Shown piece after piece: positions 21,715 to 32,006 of a DNA stretch of 64,000 nt; position 1 is the first letter of the stretch; each line of letters begins with the position of its first letter. Source of the stretch: Bacteroidales bacterium (GTDB taxonomy: Bacteria; Bacteroidota; Bacteroidia; Bacteroidales; GCA-2748055). The notes beneath the pieces were generated by a model. The model saw only the letters and a list, made by a program, of their open reading frames with translations. It ran no database searches and was not told the origin of the DNA. The DNA lies in contig JARGFP010000017.1 of NCBI GenBank assembly GCA_029210585.1, positions 37,256-101,255 on the forward strand. Direction: 5' to 3'. The position numbers were made by a program, and so were the translations under genes.

Positions 21715-22518
21715 ATGGGAATGAGCGTTCAGAACAGGATCGACACCATCGCAGGTATCGCTGATACCACCGGGTCGGAACCATGTGTGAAGGCACTGGC
21801 TGCGCCTCTATCCGGTGAGCGAACGCTCCCGCCGGAAGCATTTCTCTCCGAACCCGGTTTCCTGGTAGAAAACGCTTCCGAAGAATGGCACTTCTATTTC
21901 CTTGTTTTCCTGCTGATCGCATTTGCCGTGTCACGGGCTTTCCTGGGACAATTACTGAACCCCACCTTTACTGCCGCTGTGAGGTACAGCACCGCCGTGG
22001 GAATGTATAAAGACAACAGCCAGTTACAACGGCAGATTGATACAGTGCTGTATGGATTTTACTTCGTTTCCACGGGTTTTTTCACAATGCTGATCGCCGG
22101 GCACTTTCACTTGTTTCCCTATGGTCTCCGGGGTGTTGAACTGTTCGGTTTTTTCACAATAGTGATCATGCTGGTATTTTTCCTGCGCATTGTCGTGGTG
22201 AACATCGTCGGACATGTTTTTCTCAACCTGAAATTATTCAGGGCATACCTCTATCATGCATTTATTTATAACAAGCTTACAGGAATACTGTTGCTCCCGA
22301 TGGGTATTGTTATCGTCTATACAAACGGGATACTCAATGATATCGCGGTATGGTCCGCCCTGGCGATAATCGGTGTAATGCTGGTAATGAAAATTTACAG
22401 GGGCATCCTGTTCGCCATAAAGTACCGGGTTTTAAATTTCTATTTGTTTTTGTACCTTTGTGCCCTTGAATTGGTACCAATGTTATTGTTGTACAAGTGG
22501 TTTACGATCATAGTGTAG
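21715..22518 (+). CDS. DUF4271 family membrane protein
   Basis: Multiple TM helices; position upstream of hemD-rnpA as in Bacteroidales. Confidence 0.75.
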   Translation: MGMSVQNRIDTIAGIADTTGSEPCVKALAAPLSGERTLPPEAFLSEPGFLVENASEEWHFYFLVFLLIAFAVSRAFLGQLLNPTFTAAVRYSTAVGMYKDNSQLQRQIDTVLYGFYFVSTGFFTMLIAGHFHLFPYGLRGVELFGFFTIVIMLVFFLRIVVVNIVGHVFLNLKLFRAYLYHAFIYNKLTGILLLPMGIVIVYTNGILNDIAVWSALAIIGVMLVMKIYRGILFAIKYRVLNFYLFLYLCALELVPMLLLYKWFTIIV

Positions 22519-22548
22519 TTGTAATACAGAACTAAAGGTAGAAGAAAT

Positions 22549-23307
22549 ATGAGCAGAATCAAGAAAATTTTGGTCTCACAACCCCAGCCCGAGAATGACA
22601 AATCCCCTTACTTTGATCTGGCCGAGAAACACAATCTGAAAATTGATTTTCGTCCATTCATCCATGTTGAAGGAATCAGTACGAAAGAGTTCCGTCAATC
22701 CAAAGTAGACCTCTCTAATCACTCCGCAGTGATTTTTACAAGCAAAACCTCCATCGATCACTATTTCAGGATTGCAGATGAAACCCGGGTAACAATTCCC
22801 GATACCATGAAGTATTTCTGTATATCCGAATCGACGGCGTACTACCTGCAAAAGTACATCGTGTACCGGAAAAGGAAAATCTTCTTTGGAAAAGGAAAGA
22901 TGGAAGATCTCGTTGAGATTATGATGAAACACAAGGATGAAAACTTCCTGGTTCCGCTTTCTGCCGCACACAAGGAAGAGATCCCGGTGCTTCTTGAAAA
23001 ACACAAATTTAAATTTACCAAATCGATCCTGTATAAAACAGAATGCAGCGATCTCTCCGACCTGGCAGATGTGAATTACGACGTGCTGGTGTTTTACAGT
23101 CCGTCCGGTATCAAGTCCCTGCTGCAGAATTTCCCCGATTTCAAGCAGAACAATACCAAAATTGCATCTTTCGGTGACAAGACCGCCAGAGCTGTCGAAG
23201 AGGCAGGACTGAGGCTCGATATCAAAGCACCGGCGCCACAGGCGCCTTCCATGACCATGGCGCTGGAAAGTTTCATCGAACAGCACAATAAAAATGGGAA
23301 AAGCTGA
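22549..23307 (+). CDS. hemD: Uroporphyrinogen-III synthase family protein
   Basis: ILVSQPQPE, VIFTSKTSIDHYF, VLVFYSPSGIKSLL, IASFGDKTARAVEEAG. Confidence 0.85.
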   Translation: MSRIKKILVSQPQPENDKSPYFDLAEKHNLKIDFRPFIHVEGISTKEFRQSKVDLSNHSAVIFTSKTSIDHYFRIADETRVTIPDTMKYFCISESTAYYLQKYIVYRKRKIFFGKGKMEDLVEIMMKHKDENFLVPLSAAHKEEIPVLLEKHKFKFTKSILYKTECSDLSDLADVNYDVLVFYSPSGIKSLLQNFPDFKQNNTKIASFGDKTARAVEEAGLRLDIKAPAPQAPSMTMALESFIEQHNKNGKS

Positions 23308-23328
23308 TCCGGGAACATAACATATAAC

Positions 23329-23355
23329 AAAGGGGGGAGCAATCCCCCTTTTTTT
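23329..23355 (+). terminator. Rho-independent terminator-like hairpin between hemD and rnpA
   Basis: AAAGGGGG-GAGCAAT-CCCCCTTTTTTT, ending at the base before the rnpA ATG. Confidence 0.8.
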
Positions 23356-23742
23356 ATGGCAACATACACTTTCAATAAACGTGAAAAACTAAAGAGCAGG
23401 AAATCGATCGAGTCCCTGTTCAGGTCGGGAAGTACTTTCTCCTCGCCTCCTTTTCGCCTGCTGTACCGTAAGGTGGAAGACCTTCCCGTACCAGTACAGA
23501 TGACGGTTGCCATTCCCAAAAGAAGCGTCCGCCGGGCGGTGGACCGGAACCTGCTCAAACGCAGAACCCGCGAAGCCTACCGTCTGCAAAAAAACAGTCT
23601 CCTTAAAAAAGTGACCGAAAAAAAAGCCTGCTACCAGATTCTGTTGCTTTACCATTCTGACGGTATCGCCGACTTCAGAACCATCCAAAGCGCCGTCCGG
23701 GTCCTGCTCACCCGGCTCGAACAGGCGGTAGACAAACAATAA
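23356..23742 (+). CDS. rnpA: Ribonuclease P protein component
   Basis: YTFNKREKLKSRKSIESLFRSG, AIPKRSVRRAVDRNLLKRRTREAYR. Confidence 0.95.
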   Translation: MATYTFNKREKLKSRKSIESLFRSGSTFSSPPFRLLYRKVEDLPVPVQMTVAIPKRSVRRAVDRNLLKRRTREAYRLQKNSLLKKVTEKKACYQILLLYHSDGIADFRTIQSAVRVLLTRLEQAVDKQ

Positions 23743-23803
23743 GTATTGGTATTGTTCCAGGCCTTGCTTACCTTTAAAGGATAAAATCCCAAAATCACGC
23801 ACC

Positions 23804-26800
23804 ATGAAATCTTCCCGCTCTGTCATTCTCGCAGCAGCAACTGCGCTGTTATTCTTCTATGCCTGCAATCGCCCCGGAAAAGACCGCCTGGAAACCCCGG
23901 CTTATAACCCCATGATCGCCGCATTTACCAGTGGGATCATCTCTTCCGAATCCACCGTGAAAGTGCGATTCGCTGAACCAGTTGCCGATTCCGTGGAAGT
24001 AAACAGCACCGTGGATAAAGGGATCATGACCCTGGATCCTCCTGTGGACGGAACGGTATATTTCATTGACCGGCAAACCATCGGGTTCAGACCGGATGGA
24101 CGTTTCAGACAGGGAACTGCCTACGATGTGCGTGTCAGGCTGGACAAGCTGTTTCGAAACACCACCACTTCAACAACATTCGATTTTCGTTTCCACACCA
24201 TCGAGCAACACCTCGGCATTGAACTGGAAGGCTTCCGGCCCTACAACGATTACGCCCCTGAAATGAATTACCTCACTGCTAGGCTGACTACCGCCGATAT
24301 TGCCGATCCCGAAGCCGTAAGGGAAGTGATCGGAGTGGTACAGGAAGGCCATGAACTGCCGGTGAGATGGGAACACGGACCCGACGGGAAGGTGCACCAG
24401 TTCACGATTGACAGCATACGACGGGGAGACACGGAACTGGTTGTGGAAATCCGGCACGACGGACAGGCGATCAGTTCAGCACAACAGGGCAAGGAAATAT
24501 TCGAGTTGCCGGCCCTGGGCGATTTCAAGGTGATCAGTCACCGGCTGGTGCAGTATCCTGAACAGCACGTGCTGCTGAGCTTTTCCGACCCCTTGCGCAA
24601 AGATCAGTCACTCAACGGATTGATCCGGCTGAGTAATGATACCGATATGCGGTTCATCGTGGAGGGAAATATGGTGAGGGCATACCCGAATGTACGGCAG
24701 AGCGGATCACGAACCCTCTTCGTAGAACCAGGCATCCGGAACACCGCGGGAAAAGGGCTTGTCACCGGGCAAAGCTTCGAAATCATCTTCGAAGAAATCA
24801 AACCTTCTGTGGAACTGCTGGGCAACGGGGTGATCATACCCACAGCAGATGAAGTGAAATTACCTTTTAAAGCAGTGAACCTCAGGGCTGTGGATCTGAA
24901 AGTGATCCGTATCTATGAAGACAATATTGCACAATTCCTGCAGGTGAACCAGCTCGACGGAAACAGGGAACTGAAACGAGCCGGGAGACTGATCCTGAAG
25001 AAGACCATCAGCCTGGTGGCCGATCAGCCTGTCAATTACGGACAATGGAATACTTTTTCACTGAACCTGACCGAACTGGTGAAAACAGAGCCGGGTGCTA
25101 TCTATCGCGTGGAACTGAATTTCAGGCAGATCCATTCCATGTATGCCTGCAAGGATGAACCACCGGCAGCGCTTCCGGAACCGGAAGACAATTATGACGG
25201 GATTGAAGAAGAGGACCTGTCCTACTGGGACTCCTATGAAAACTATTACAGCGACTGGGACTACTACGATTATGAAGGATACAACTGGGAAGACCGTGAA
25301 GACCCGTGTAAGCCGGCTTATTATGGAAACCGCCGTGCGGTCTCGCGAAACATCCTGTCCAGCAACATGGGACTCATCGCCAAATACGGGGCCGGGGAAC
25401 AACTCCATGTAACAGTCACCGATCTGCTCCAGGCCACGGCTGTGTCAGGAGCCACCGTGAAGGTGTACAATTTCCAGCAGCAACTCCTGGCCGAAGCGCC
25501 GACGAACAACTCCGGCATGACAACGATCGACCTGGATGCCAGGCCTTTCCTTGTGGTGGCGGAACAGGGCGGACAAAAAGGGTACCTGCGGATGGTGGAC
25601 GGAGCAGCGCTATCGTACAGCATGTTCGATATTTCAGGAACAGTGGTACAGAAAGGAATCAAAGGTTTCCTTTATAGTGAAAGAGGCGTCTGGCGTCCGG
25701 GAGATTCCATCTATATCAACCTGGTCCTGAACGACAGTGAGAATCCGCTTCCTGAAGGACACCCGGTGGCCTTCGAACTCAAGGATCCTCAGGGAAAAAT
25801 TGTAAAGAGAAACATTGCTCCCGGAAATACCACCGGTTTTTACCCCTTCCATACCCGTACAGCCACCAACGCACCCACGGGCAGGTATACGGTAACTGCC
25901 TTGGCAGGAGGAGTCACCTTTACAAAGGGACTCCAGGTGGAGACCATCAAACCCAACCGCCTCAGGATTGCACTTTCTTTTGAACAGGGCGACACCATCT
26001 GCCCGGAAAAAGGGCCGGTCACCGGAACACTTTCAGGAGAATGGCTTACGGGAGCAACGGCAAGCGGACTGCGTGCCGAATTGGAGGTGCTCCTTCGGTC
26101 TGCGAACACGGCCTTCAAAGGATACGAAGCGTATACCTTTTCAGATCCCACGAAAAAGATCGATCGTCCCGGAACCACCTTCTGGGAAGGAAATACCGAC
26201 CAGTCAGGACAAGCCCGCTTTTCCCGTCAGCTCAATATCGGCGGGGAGGCCCCCGGAATGCTCCATGCCATATTCACCACCAGGCTGTTCGAGCGCTCCG
26301 GCGAATTCAGTATCGATCAGAAAACCGTTACCTGTTCTCCCTACAATACCTATGTGGGTATCAAAACGCCTCCGGGTGACAAACAGGGAATGCTCCTTAC
26401 CGACACTGCGCATACAGTAGACGTAGTCACCCTCGACACGGAAGGAAATCCTGTTGAAAAACCGGGCCTCGAAGTGAAGGTATACAATCTGTCATGGCGA
26501 TGGTGGTGGGACGCTTCCTTCGAGAACCTCGCCTCCTATATGGGAAGCAGCTCCATGGCACCGGTCTATGAAACAACGATCAACACGAAGAAAGGCAGCG
26601 GGAAATTCAACTTCCGTATCGATTATCCCGAATGGGGACGTTACCTGGTAATGGTGAGGGACCAGGGCGGACACAGTGCGGCAAAGATCGTCTATGTCGA
26701 CTGGCCGGGCTGGGCAGGAAGGGCCGGAAAAGGAGATCCGGATGCTGCTTCCGTGCTGGCGTTCAGTTCAGATAAAACTACCTATACCGTGGGCGAAACA

Positions 26801-29365
26801 GCCCTGGTCACGATCCCCTCCTCCGCGAAAGGAAGGATCCTGGTGAGCCTGGAAAATGGCAGCGGGGTACTGCGCCAGGAATGGATCGAAACCAGCGGTT
26901 CGGAAACAAAATACCAGCTGGAAATCACCCCGGAAATGACACCCAATATCTATGTGTTTGCGTCACTGATTCAGCCACATGGACATGCGGAAAACGACCT
27001 GCCGATCCGTATGTTTGGCGTCATCCCCGTCAAGGTGGAGGACCCCGCTACCAGGCTTTACCCGCAACTGGAAATGCCGGATGAACTCCGCCCGGAAAGT
27101 ACGGTGCGGATTGAGGTGACAGAAAAATACAACAAAAAGATGACCTACACCATTGCCATGGTGGACGAAGGACTGCTGGATCTTACGCGATTCAGGACGC
27201 CTGATCCCTGGGCAGCTTTTTTTGCCAGAGAGGCACTGGGTGTAAAAACCTGGGACATGTTCGACCAGGTGCTGGGGGCTTTTGGAGGAAGGATCGACGG
27301 TATCTACAGCATCGGGGGAGGTATGGATGAAAGCGGGGCAGGGGCCAAGGATGCCAACCGCTTCCCGCCCATGGTGGAATTCATTGGTCCGTTTACCCTC
27401 GACGGAAAACGAAATGTCCACGAGATTACAGTACCCAATTATATCGGCTCGGTCCGGACCATGCTCATTGCCGGTAATAACAAGGCCTATGGCCATATGG
27501 AAAAGACAACGCCTGTTAAGCAGCCGCTGATGCTGCTGGCCACCCTGCCCCGGGTGCTGGGTCCGGGAGAACAGGTGGCCCTGCCAGTGAATGTATTCGT
27601 TATGGAAGAGGGGATCGGGCAGGTGGAGCTGGAAATATCAACGAACGACATGCTGATATCCGCCGAAAAGAAGAAAACCGTCGCCTTCAGTGAAACAGGC
27701 GACAAGATCATCGGGTTCATACTGAAAACTCCGGAAAAAACCGGGGTGGGTAAGGTGCATATCGAAGCTGTATCCGGCAGGCACCGGGCTTCGTACAACA
27801 TCGAGTTGAACATTCGCTCTTCAAACCCGCCGGTGACCAGCTTCATTACAGCCGCCGTGGAACCTTCCGAAACATTCAGCAAGGAATTCGATTACGTGGG
27901 CATGCCGGGCACCAATGAGCTGATGCTCGAAGTATCGAACATCCCGCCCATCGATTTCGGAAGAAGGCTCAAAAACCTGCTCCGTTATCCGCACGGGTGC
28001 GTCGAACAGGTCACCTCAGCCGCTTTCCCGCAGTTGTTCCTTGGCGATGTGGTGGAGCTGACTGAGACGGCGGCGAAAAAAGCGGAAAACAATGTCAGAC
28101 AAGCCATCACAAGTCTCACTGCATTCCAGCTGTCCGATGGCGGTTTTTCCTACTGGCCGGGGTCCGTCAAAGCTTCCGACTGGGGAACGTCCTATGCCGG
28201 GCACTTTCTGCTGGAAGCAAAAGAAAAGGGATTCGGGGTTTCAGAAGCCGTGCTGCAAAACTGGAAACGTTACCAGCGCAAGGCAGCCCGGAGATGGAGC
28301 ATTGCCGGCTCTACAAATATATACGAGATCAGGCAGGAGCAACTCCTGCAGGCCTGCCGGCTTTTCACCCTGGCACTCGCCGGAGATGCAGAGATCGGAT
28401 CCATGAACAGGTTGCGCGAACGTACCGACCTGCTTCCGGAAGCAAAATGGAGACTGGCCGCAGCGTATGCGCTGTCAGGTCAAAAGGAGACAGCCCGTGA
28501 ACTGGTTACCAACGTACCCACCCAGGTGGAAGAATACTATGATTCAAGGTACACGTTCGGAAGCCGGACCCGCGACCAGGCAATGATCCTCGAGGCGATG
28601 ATCCTGATCGGGATGAAGGAAAACGGGCTACTGCTGCTCGAACAGGTCGCGGAACAGCTGAGCTCCCGGAAGTGGATGAATACGCAGGCCACAGCATACA
28701 GCCTGATGGCCGTGGCCAAATATACCGGAGGAAGAACATCAGACGACCGGCTGGCGTTTACCTATGCCTTTAACAATGAGGCCAGGAAGAAAGCCGAAAC
28801 CGGTCTGCCGCTTGCCCAGGTAGCCTTCGATCCGGGCGATGCGGAAAAGGGAAAATTCGAGGTGGAAAACCAGACCGAGGGCATCATGTTCGTCAGCATC
28901 ATCAACACCGGTCTGCCCAAACCAGGCGAGGAACAGGCCATGGAGAACAGCCTGCGGGTGCAGGTGTATTATGCCGATATGGAGAACAACCGCATCTCCC
29001 CGGAAAAGATACCCCAGGGAACGGATTTTAGGGCGGTATACCGGGTGTACAATCCGGGAACCATGGGCACACTTGACAATGTGGCGCTCACGACCATCTT
29101 TCCCCCCGGCTGGGAAATCCATAATGAAAGAATGTTCAGCACCGCCGGGTCAGACGAGTCGTTTACGTACCAGGATATCCGGGACGACAGGGTAATGACC
29201 TATTTCTCCCTGCCGCCCAATACATCCAAAACCTTTTCCATCAGGCTGAATGCGGCATACGAGGGCAGGTACTACCTTCCTTCAGTAAAAGTAGGGGAGA
29301 TGTACAAAAATGACGTGCAGGCAGTCGTGCCCGGAAGGTGGATCGAAGTACCTGCACGAAATTGA
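23804..29365 (+). CDS. Bacterial alpha-2-macroglobulin family lipoprotein
   Basis: 1853 aa; lipobox FFYAC; MG2-type region (GYLYSERGVWRPGDS-like) and thioester motif GCVEQ. Confidence 0.95.
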   Translation: MKSSRSVILAAATALLFFYACNRPGKDRLETPAYNPMIAAFTSGIISSESTVKVRFAEPVADSVEVNSTVDKGIMTLDPPVDGTVYFIDRQTIGFRPDGRFRQGTAYDVRVRLDKLFRNTTTSTTFDFRFHTIEQHLGIELEGFRPYNDYAPEMNYLTARLTTADIADPEAVREVIGVVQEGHELPVRWEHGPDGKVHQFTIDSIRRGDTELVVEIRHDGQAISSAQQGKEIFELPALGDFKVISHRLVQYPEQHVLLSFSDPLRKDQSLNGLIRLSNDTDMRFIVEGNMVRAYPNVRQSGSRTLFVEPGIRNTAGKGLVTGQSFEIIFEEIKPSVELLGNGVIIPTADEVKLPFKAVNLRAVDLKVIRIYEDNIAQFLQVNQLDGNRELKRAGRLILKKTISLVADQPVNYGQWNTFSLNLTELVKTEPGAIYRVELNFRQIHSMYACKDEPPAALPEPEDNYDGIEEEDLSYWDSYENYYSDWDYYDYEGYNWEDREDPCKPAYYGNRRAVSRNILSSNMGLIAKYGAGEQLHVTVTDLLQATAVSGATVKVYNFQQQLLAEAPTNNSGMTTIDLDARPFLVVAEQGGQKGYLRMVDGAALSYSMFDISGTVVQKGIKGFLYSERGVWRPGDSIYINLVLNDSENPLPEGHPVAFELKDPQGKIVKRNIAPGNTTGFYPFHTRTATNAPTGRYTVTALAGGVTFTKGLQVETIKPNRLRIALSFEQGDTICPEKGPVTGTLSGEWLTGATASGLRAELEVLLRSANTAFKGYEAYTFSDPTKKIDRPGTTFWEGNTDQSGQARFSRQLNIGGEAPGMLHAIFTTRLFERSGEFSIDQKTVTCSPYNTYVGIKTPPGDKQGMLLTDTAHTVDVVTLDTEGNPVEKPGLEVKVYNLSWRWWWDASFENLASYMGSSSMAPVYETTINTKKGSGKFNFRIDYPEWGRYLVMVRDQGGHSAAKIVYVDWPGWAGRAGKGDPDAASVLAFSSDKTTYTVGETALVTIPSSAKGRILVSLENGSGVLRQEWIETSGSETKYQLEITPEMTPNIYVFASLIQPHGHAENDLPIRMFGVIPVKVEDPATRLYPQLEMPDELRPESTVRIEVTEKYNKKMTYTIAMVDEGLLDLTRFRTPDPWAAFFAREALGVKTWDMFDQVLGAFGGRIDGIYSIGGGMDESGAGAKDANRFPPMVEFIGPFTLDGKRNVHEITVPNYIGSVRTMLIAGNNKAYGHMEKTTPVKQPLMLLATLPRVLGPGEQVALPVNVFVMEEGIGQVELEISTNDMLISAEKKKTVAFSETGDKIIGFILKTPEKTGVGKVHIEAVSGRHRASYNIELNIRSSNPPVTSFITAAVEPSETFSKEFDYVGMPGTNELMLEVSNIPPIDFGRRLKNLLRYPHGCVEQVTSAAFPQLFLGDVVELTETAAKKAENNVRQAITSLTAFQLSDGGFSYWPGSVKASDWGTSYAGHFLLEAKEKGFGVSEAVLQNWKRYQRKAARRWSIAGSTNIYEIRQEQLLQACRLFTLALAGDAEIGSMNRLRERTDLLPEAKWRLAAAYALSGQKETARELVTNVPTQVEEYYDSRYTFGSRTRDQAMILEAMILIGMKENGLLLLEQVAEQLSSRKWMNTQATAYSLMAVAKYTGGRTSDDRLAFTYAFNNEARKKAETGLPLAQVAFDPGDAEKGKFEVENQTEGIMFVSIINTGLPKPGEEQAMENSLRVQVYYADMENNRISPEKIPQGTDFRAVYRVYNPGTMGTLDNVALTTIFPPGWEIHNERMFSTAGSDESFTYQDIRDDRVMTYFSLPPNTSKTFSIRLNAAYEGRYYLPSVKVGEMYKNDVQAVVPGRWIEVPARN

Positions 29366-29368
29366 ACC

Positions 29369-31903
29369 TTGCTGATGAGGAAGACCCGGTGGCGGAAGAA
29401 ATATGGTATCGTGGCAGCACCAGTCATTGTACTGCTCGTGGTATTCTGGATCTCGCTTCCCGCGGAACTGTTCGATGATCCTTTGTCAACAGTGGTATAC
29501 GACAGGGAAGGGGAGTTGCTGGGGGCGCGTATCGCTGCCGACGGGCAGTGGCGTTTTCCCGGGATCGATTCGGTTCCGGTAAAATACAGCACGGCCCTGG
29601 TGGCATTTGAGGACCGTTATTTCTACCTGCACCCGGGGGTGAATCCGGGGAGCCTCCTCAGGGCCCTGTTCCTGAACCTGGAGGCCGGAGAGATCCGGAG
29701 CGGGGGAAGCACCATCACCATGCAGGTAATGCGCATGTCACGCAAGGGCAAACCCCGGAACATCGGTCAGAAAATCATCGAAGTATGGCTGGCACTGCGG
29801 TACGAGTGTTCAGCAACCAAGGAAGAGATACTGAACACCTATGCCGACAATGCTCCTTTCGGGGGAAATGTAGTGGGACTGGAAGCTGCGGCATGGCGCT
29901 ATTTCGGGACGTCGCCCCACAACCTCACATGGTCGGAAGCAGCGCTGCTGGCAGTATTGCCCAATGCTCCTGCCTTGATTCACCCGGGCAGGAACAGGGA
30001 AGCGTTGCAACAAAAGCGGGACCGGTTGTTGGAGGTGCTGCGAAACCGGGGTGAGATCGATTCACTCACCTGCAGGATGGCAATAGCGGAACCTTTGCCC
30101 CGGGAACCACTCCCACTGCCCAACCTGGCACCCCACCTTGCCGATGGTGTGATGCTGGAGAAAGAACGGAACAGGCTGCACTCCACGCTCGACCACCGCT
30201 TGCAGGAACGGATTATTGAACTGACGGATATCAGGCAGGAACAATTGCGCGCCAATGAAGTACACAACATGGCTTGCCTGGTGATGGAAGTGGAGACAGG
30301 GGAGGTGCTTGCCTATGTGGGAAACAGCCGTGTCCGGCAGGGAGAGGAGCATGGGAACAGCGTGGATGTGATCCCCGCACCCCGGAGCTCGGGAAGCATT
30401 CTCAAACCGATCCTTTTTGCGGGAATGCTGGACAACGGGGACATCCTTCCCGCCACCCTGGTGCCCGATGTGCCGGTGCGCTACTACGGGTACGCCCCCA
30501 AGAATTATGACCGCCAGTATGAAGGGGCTGTCCCGGCGTTCGAGGCCCTGAGCCGGTCACTGAACATTCCTTCTGTAATCATGCTGAATCATTACGGTGT
30601 AGACCCGTTCCTGGGATTGCTCCGGAACCTGGGATTCACTACGTTCACCCATTCCCACCAGCACTACGGACTCACACTTATCCTGGGCGGGGGCGAAACC
30701 ACCCTCTGGGAACTGGCAGGGGTATACAGTAGCATGGCGCGGGTGTTGAATCATTATACAGCGGGCAACGGAAACTATTTTCCCTCGGATTACCACATGC
30801 CGGTGCTGGAACAACCATCCGGTGGTCCCCGAATGAATGACCGGGCCGGAACCGGAAAAGCGCATCGACCCGGAAAAGCGCATCGACCTGGAGAAGCTCA
30901 CGGACCAGCGGCGCAACCCGGAAGTGGACAGGCAGCAAGCCCCCGTCCCGTACCAAATGACTTTCCCGAAAGAAAGGGAGATGTGGGACCAGGAAATCTT
31001 CCCGGATCCGGCGAACTCCAGGAAGAAGGGCTCCTGTCCGCATCAAGCATCTGGCTGACATTTAAATCATTACTTGAGGTAAACCGTCCGGAAGAATTAT
31101 CATTATGGTATTTATTGTCATCGAGCAGAAATATTGCCTGGAAAACAGGAACCAGTTACGGGTTCCGGGATGCCTGGGCGGTAGGTGTCACGCCGGAGTA
31201 CCTGGTGGCCGTTTGGGCGGGGAATGCCGATGGGGAGGGGCGGCCCGGGCTTTCCGGGATCACAGCCGCTGCGCCGCTGATGTTTGATGTATTCAGCATC
31301 CTGCCACCGACCACGTGGTTCAGGGCACCGCTCGATGACCTGGAAGAAGCTGAAGTCTGCAGGCAATCAGGCTACCTGGCCGGGCCTTATTGCAATGAAA
31401 GGGATACGATCCAGGTTGTTCCAAGGGGAACAGAAACCCCCCGCTGTCCCTATCACCGGCTGATCCATACCGACCAGGAAGGCGCGTTCAGGGTCAACAG
31501 CGATTGCTACCCGGTGCGCAACATGAAAACAACCTCCTGGTTCGTGCTTCCTCCGCTGATGGAGTGGTACTACGAACAGAACCACCCGGCCTACAAAACC
31601 CTTCCCCCGGTGATGGAAGGCTGTGTCGACGGCTCAGTAGAGGAACTGGAGATTGTCTACCCTGAATGGGACAGTCACCTGGTGATTCCCAGGGAGCTGG
31701 ATGGCAGCAGGGGAAAAGTAGTGCTGGAGGTGGCCCACCGTCACCCGGCTACCAGGGTGTTCTGGCATGTGGACGAAGCTTATGTGGGAACCACGCAGTA
31801 TACCCATCAGTTGGCGGTGGATATGGATCCGGGAACACACACGCTCACCGTGGTGGATGCGGATGGAAGCAGGGACGAGGTAAGGTTTGAGGTGTTAAAA
31901 TGA
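29369..31903 (+). CDS. pbpC: Penicillin-binding protein 1C
   Basis: Transglycosylase EDRYFYLHPGVNPGSLLRA, GGSTITMQVMR; transpeptidase SSGSILKPILFAGM, KTGTSYGFRDAW; directly downstream of A2M. Confidence 0.95.
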   Translation: MLMRKTRWRKKYGIVAAPVIVLLVVFWISLPAELFDDPLSTVVYDREGELLGARIAADGQWRFPGIDSVPVKYSTALVAFEDRYFYLHPGVNPGSLLRALFLNLEAGEIRSGGSTITMQVMRMSRKGKPRNIGQKIIEVWLALRYECSATKEEILNTYADNAPFGGNVVGLEAAAWRYFGTSPHNLTWSEAALLAVLPNAPALIHPGRNREALQQKRDRLLEVLRNRGEIDSLTCRMAIAEPLPREPLPLPNLAPHLADGVMLEKERNRLHSTLDHRLQERIIELTDIRQEQLRANEVHNMACLVMEVETGEVLAYVGNSRVRQGEEHGNSVDVIPAPRSSGSILKPILFAGMLDNGDILPATLVPDVPVRYYGYAPKNYDRQYEGAVPAFEALSRSLNIPSVIMLNHYGVDPFLGLLRNLGFTTFTHSHQHYGLTLILGGGETTLWELAGVYSSMARVLNHYTAGNGNYFPSDYHMPVLEQPSGGPRMNDRAGTGKAHRPGKAHRPGEAHGPAAQPGSGQAASPRPVPNDFPERKGDVGPGNLPGSGELQEEGLLSASSIWLTFKSLLEVNRPEELSLWYLLSSSRNIAWKTGTSYGFRDAWAVGVTPEYLVAVWAGNADGEGRPGLSGITAAAPLMFDVFSILPPTTWFRAPLDDLEEAEVCRQSGYLAGPYCNERDTIQVVPRGTETPRCPYHRLIHTDQEGAFRVNSDCYPVRNMKTTSWFVLPPLMEWYYEQNHPAYKTLPPVMEGCVDGSVEELEIVYPEWDSHLVIPRELDGSRGKVVLEVAHRHPATRVFWHVDEAYVGTTQYTHQLAVDMDPGTHTLTVVDADGSRDEVRFEVLK
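30852..30905 (+). repeat. 18-bp tandem repeat x3 inside pbpC
   Basis: CCGGAAAAGCGCATCGAC x2 exact plus CTGGAGAAGCTCACGGAC. Confidence 0.9.
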
Positions 31904-32006
31904 GGGTATGCCCGGCAAGTAAACCGGGGCATGAACTATTGGGCTGCGATGGTTCAGCAGTCTTTGGCAGATTACGTGAAGATATGCAGGTATTCAGCCG
32001 GTAAGC

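Noticed and set aside
31417-31432. parS-like TGTTCCAAGGGGAACA
   Set aside because: Two mismatches destroy the central CACGTG core; lies within pbpC coding sequence (QVVPRGTE)
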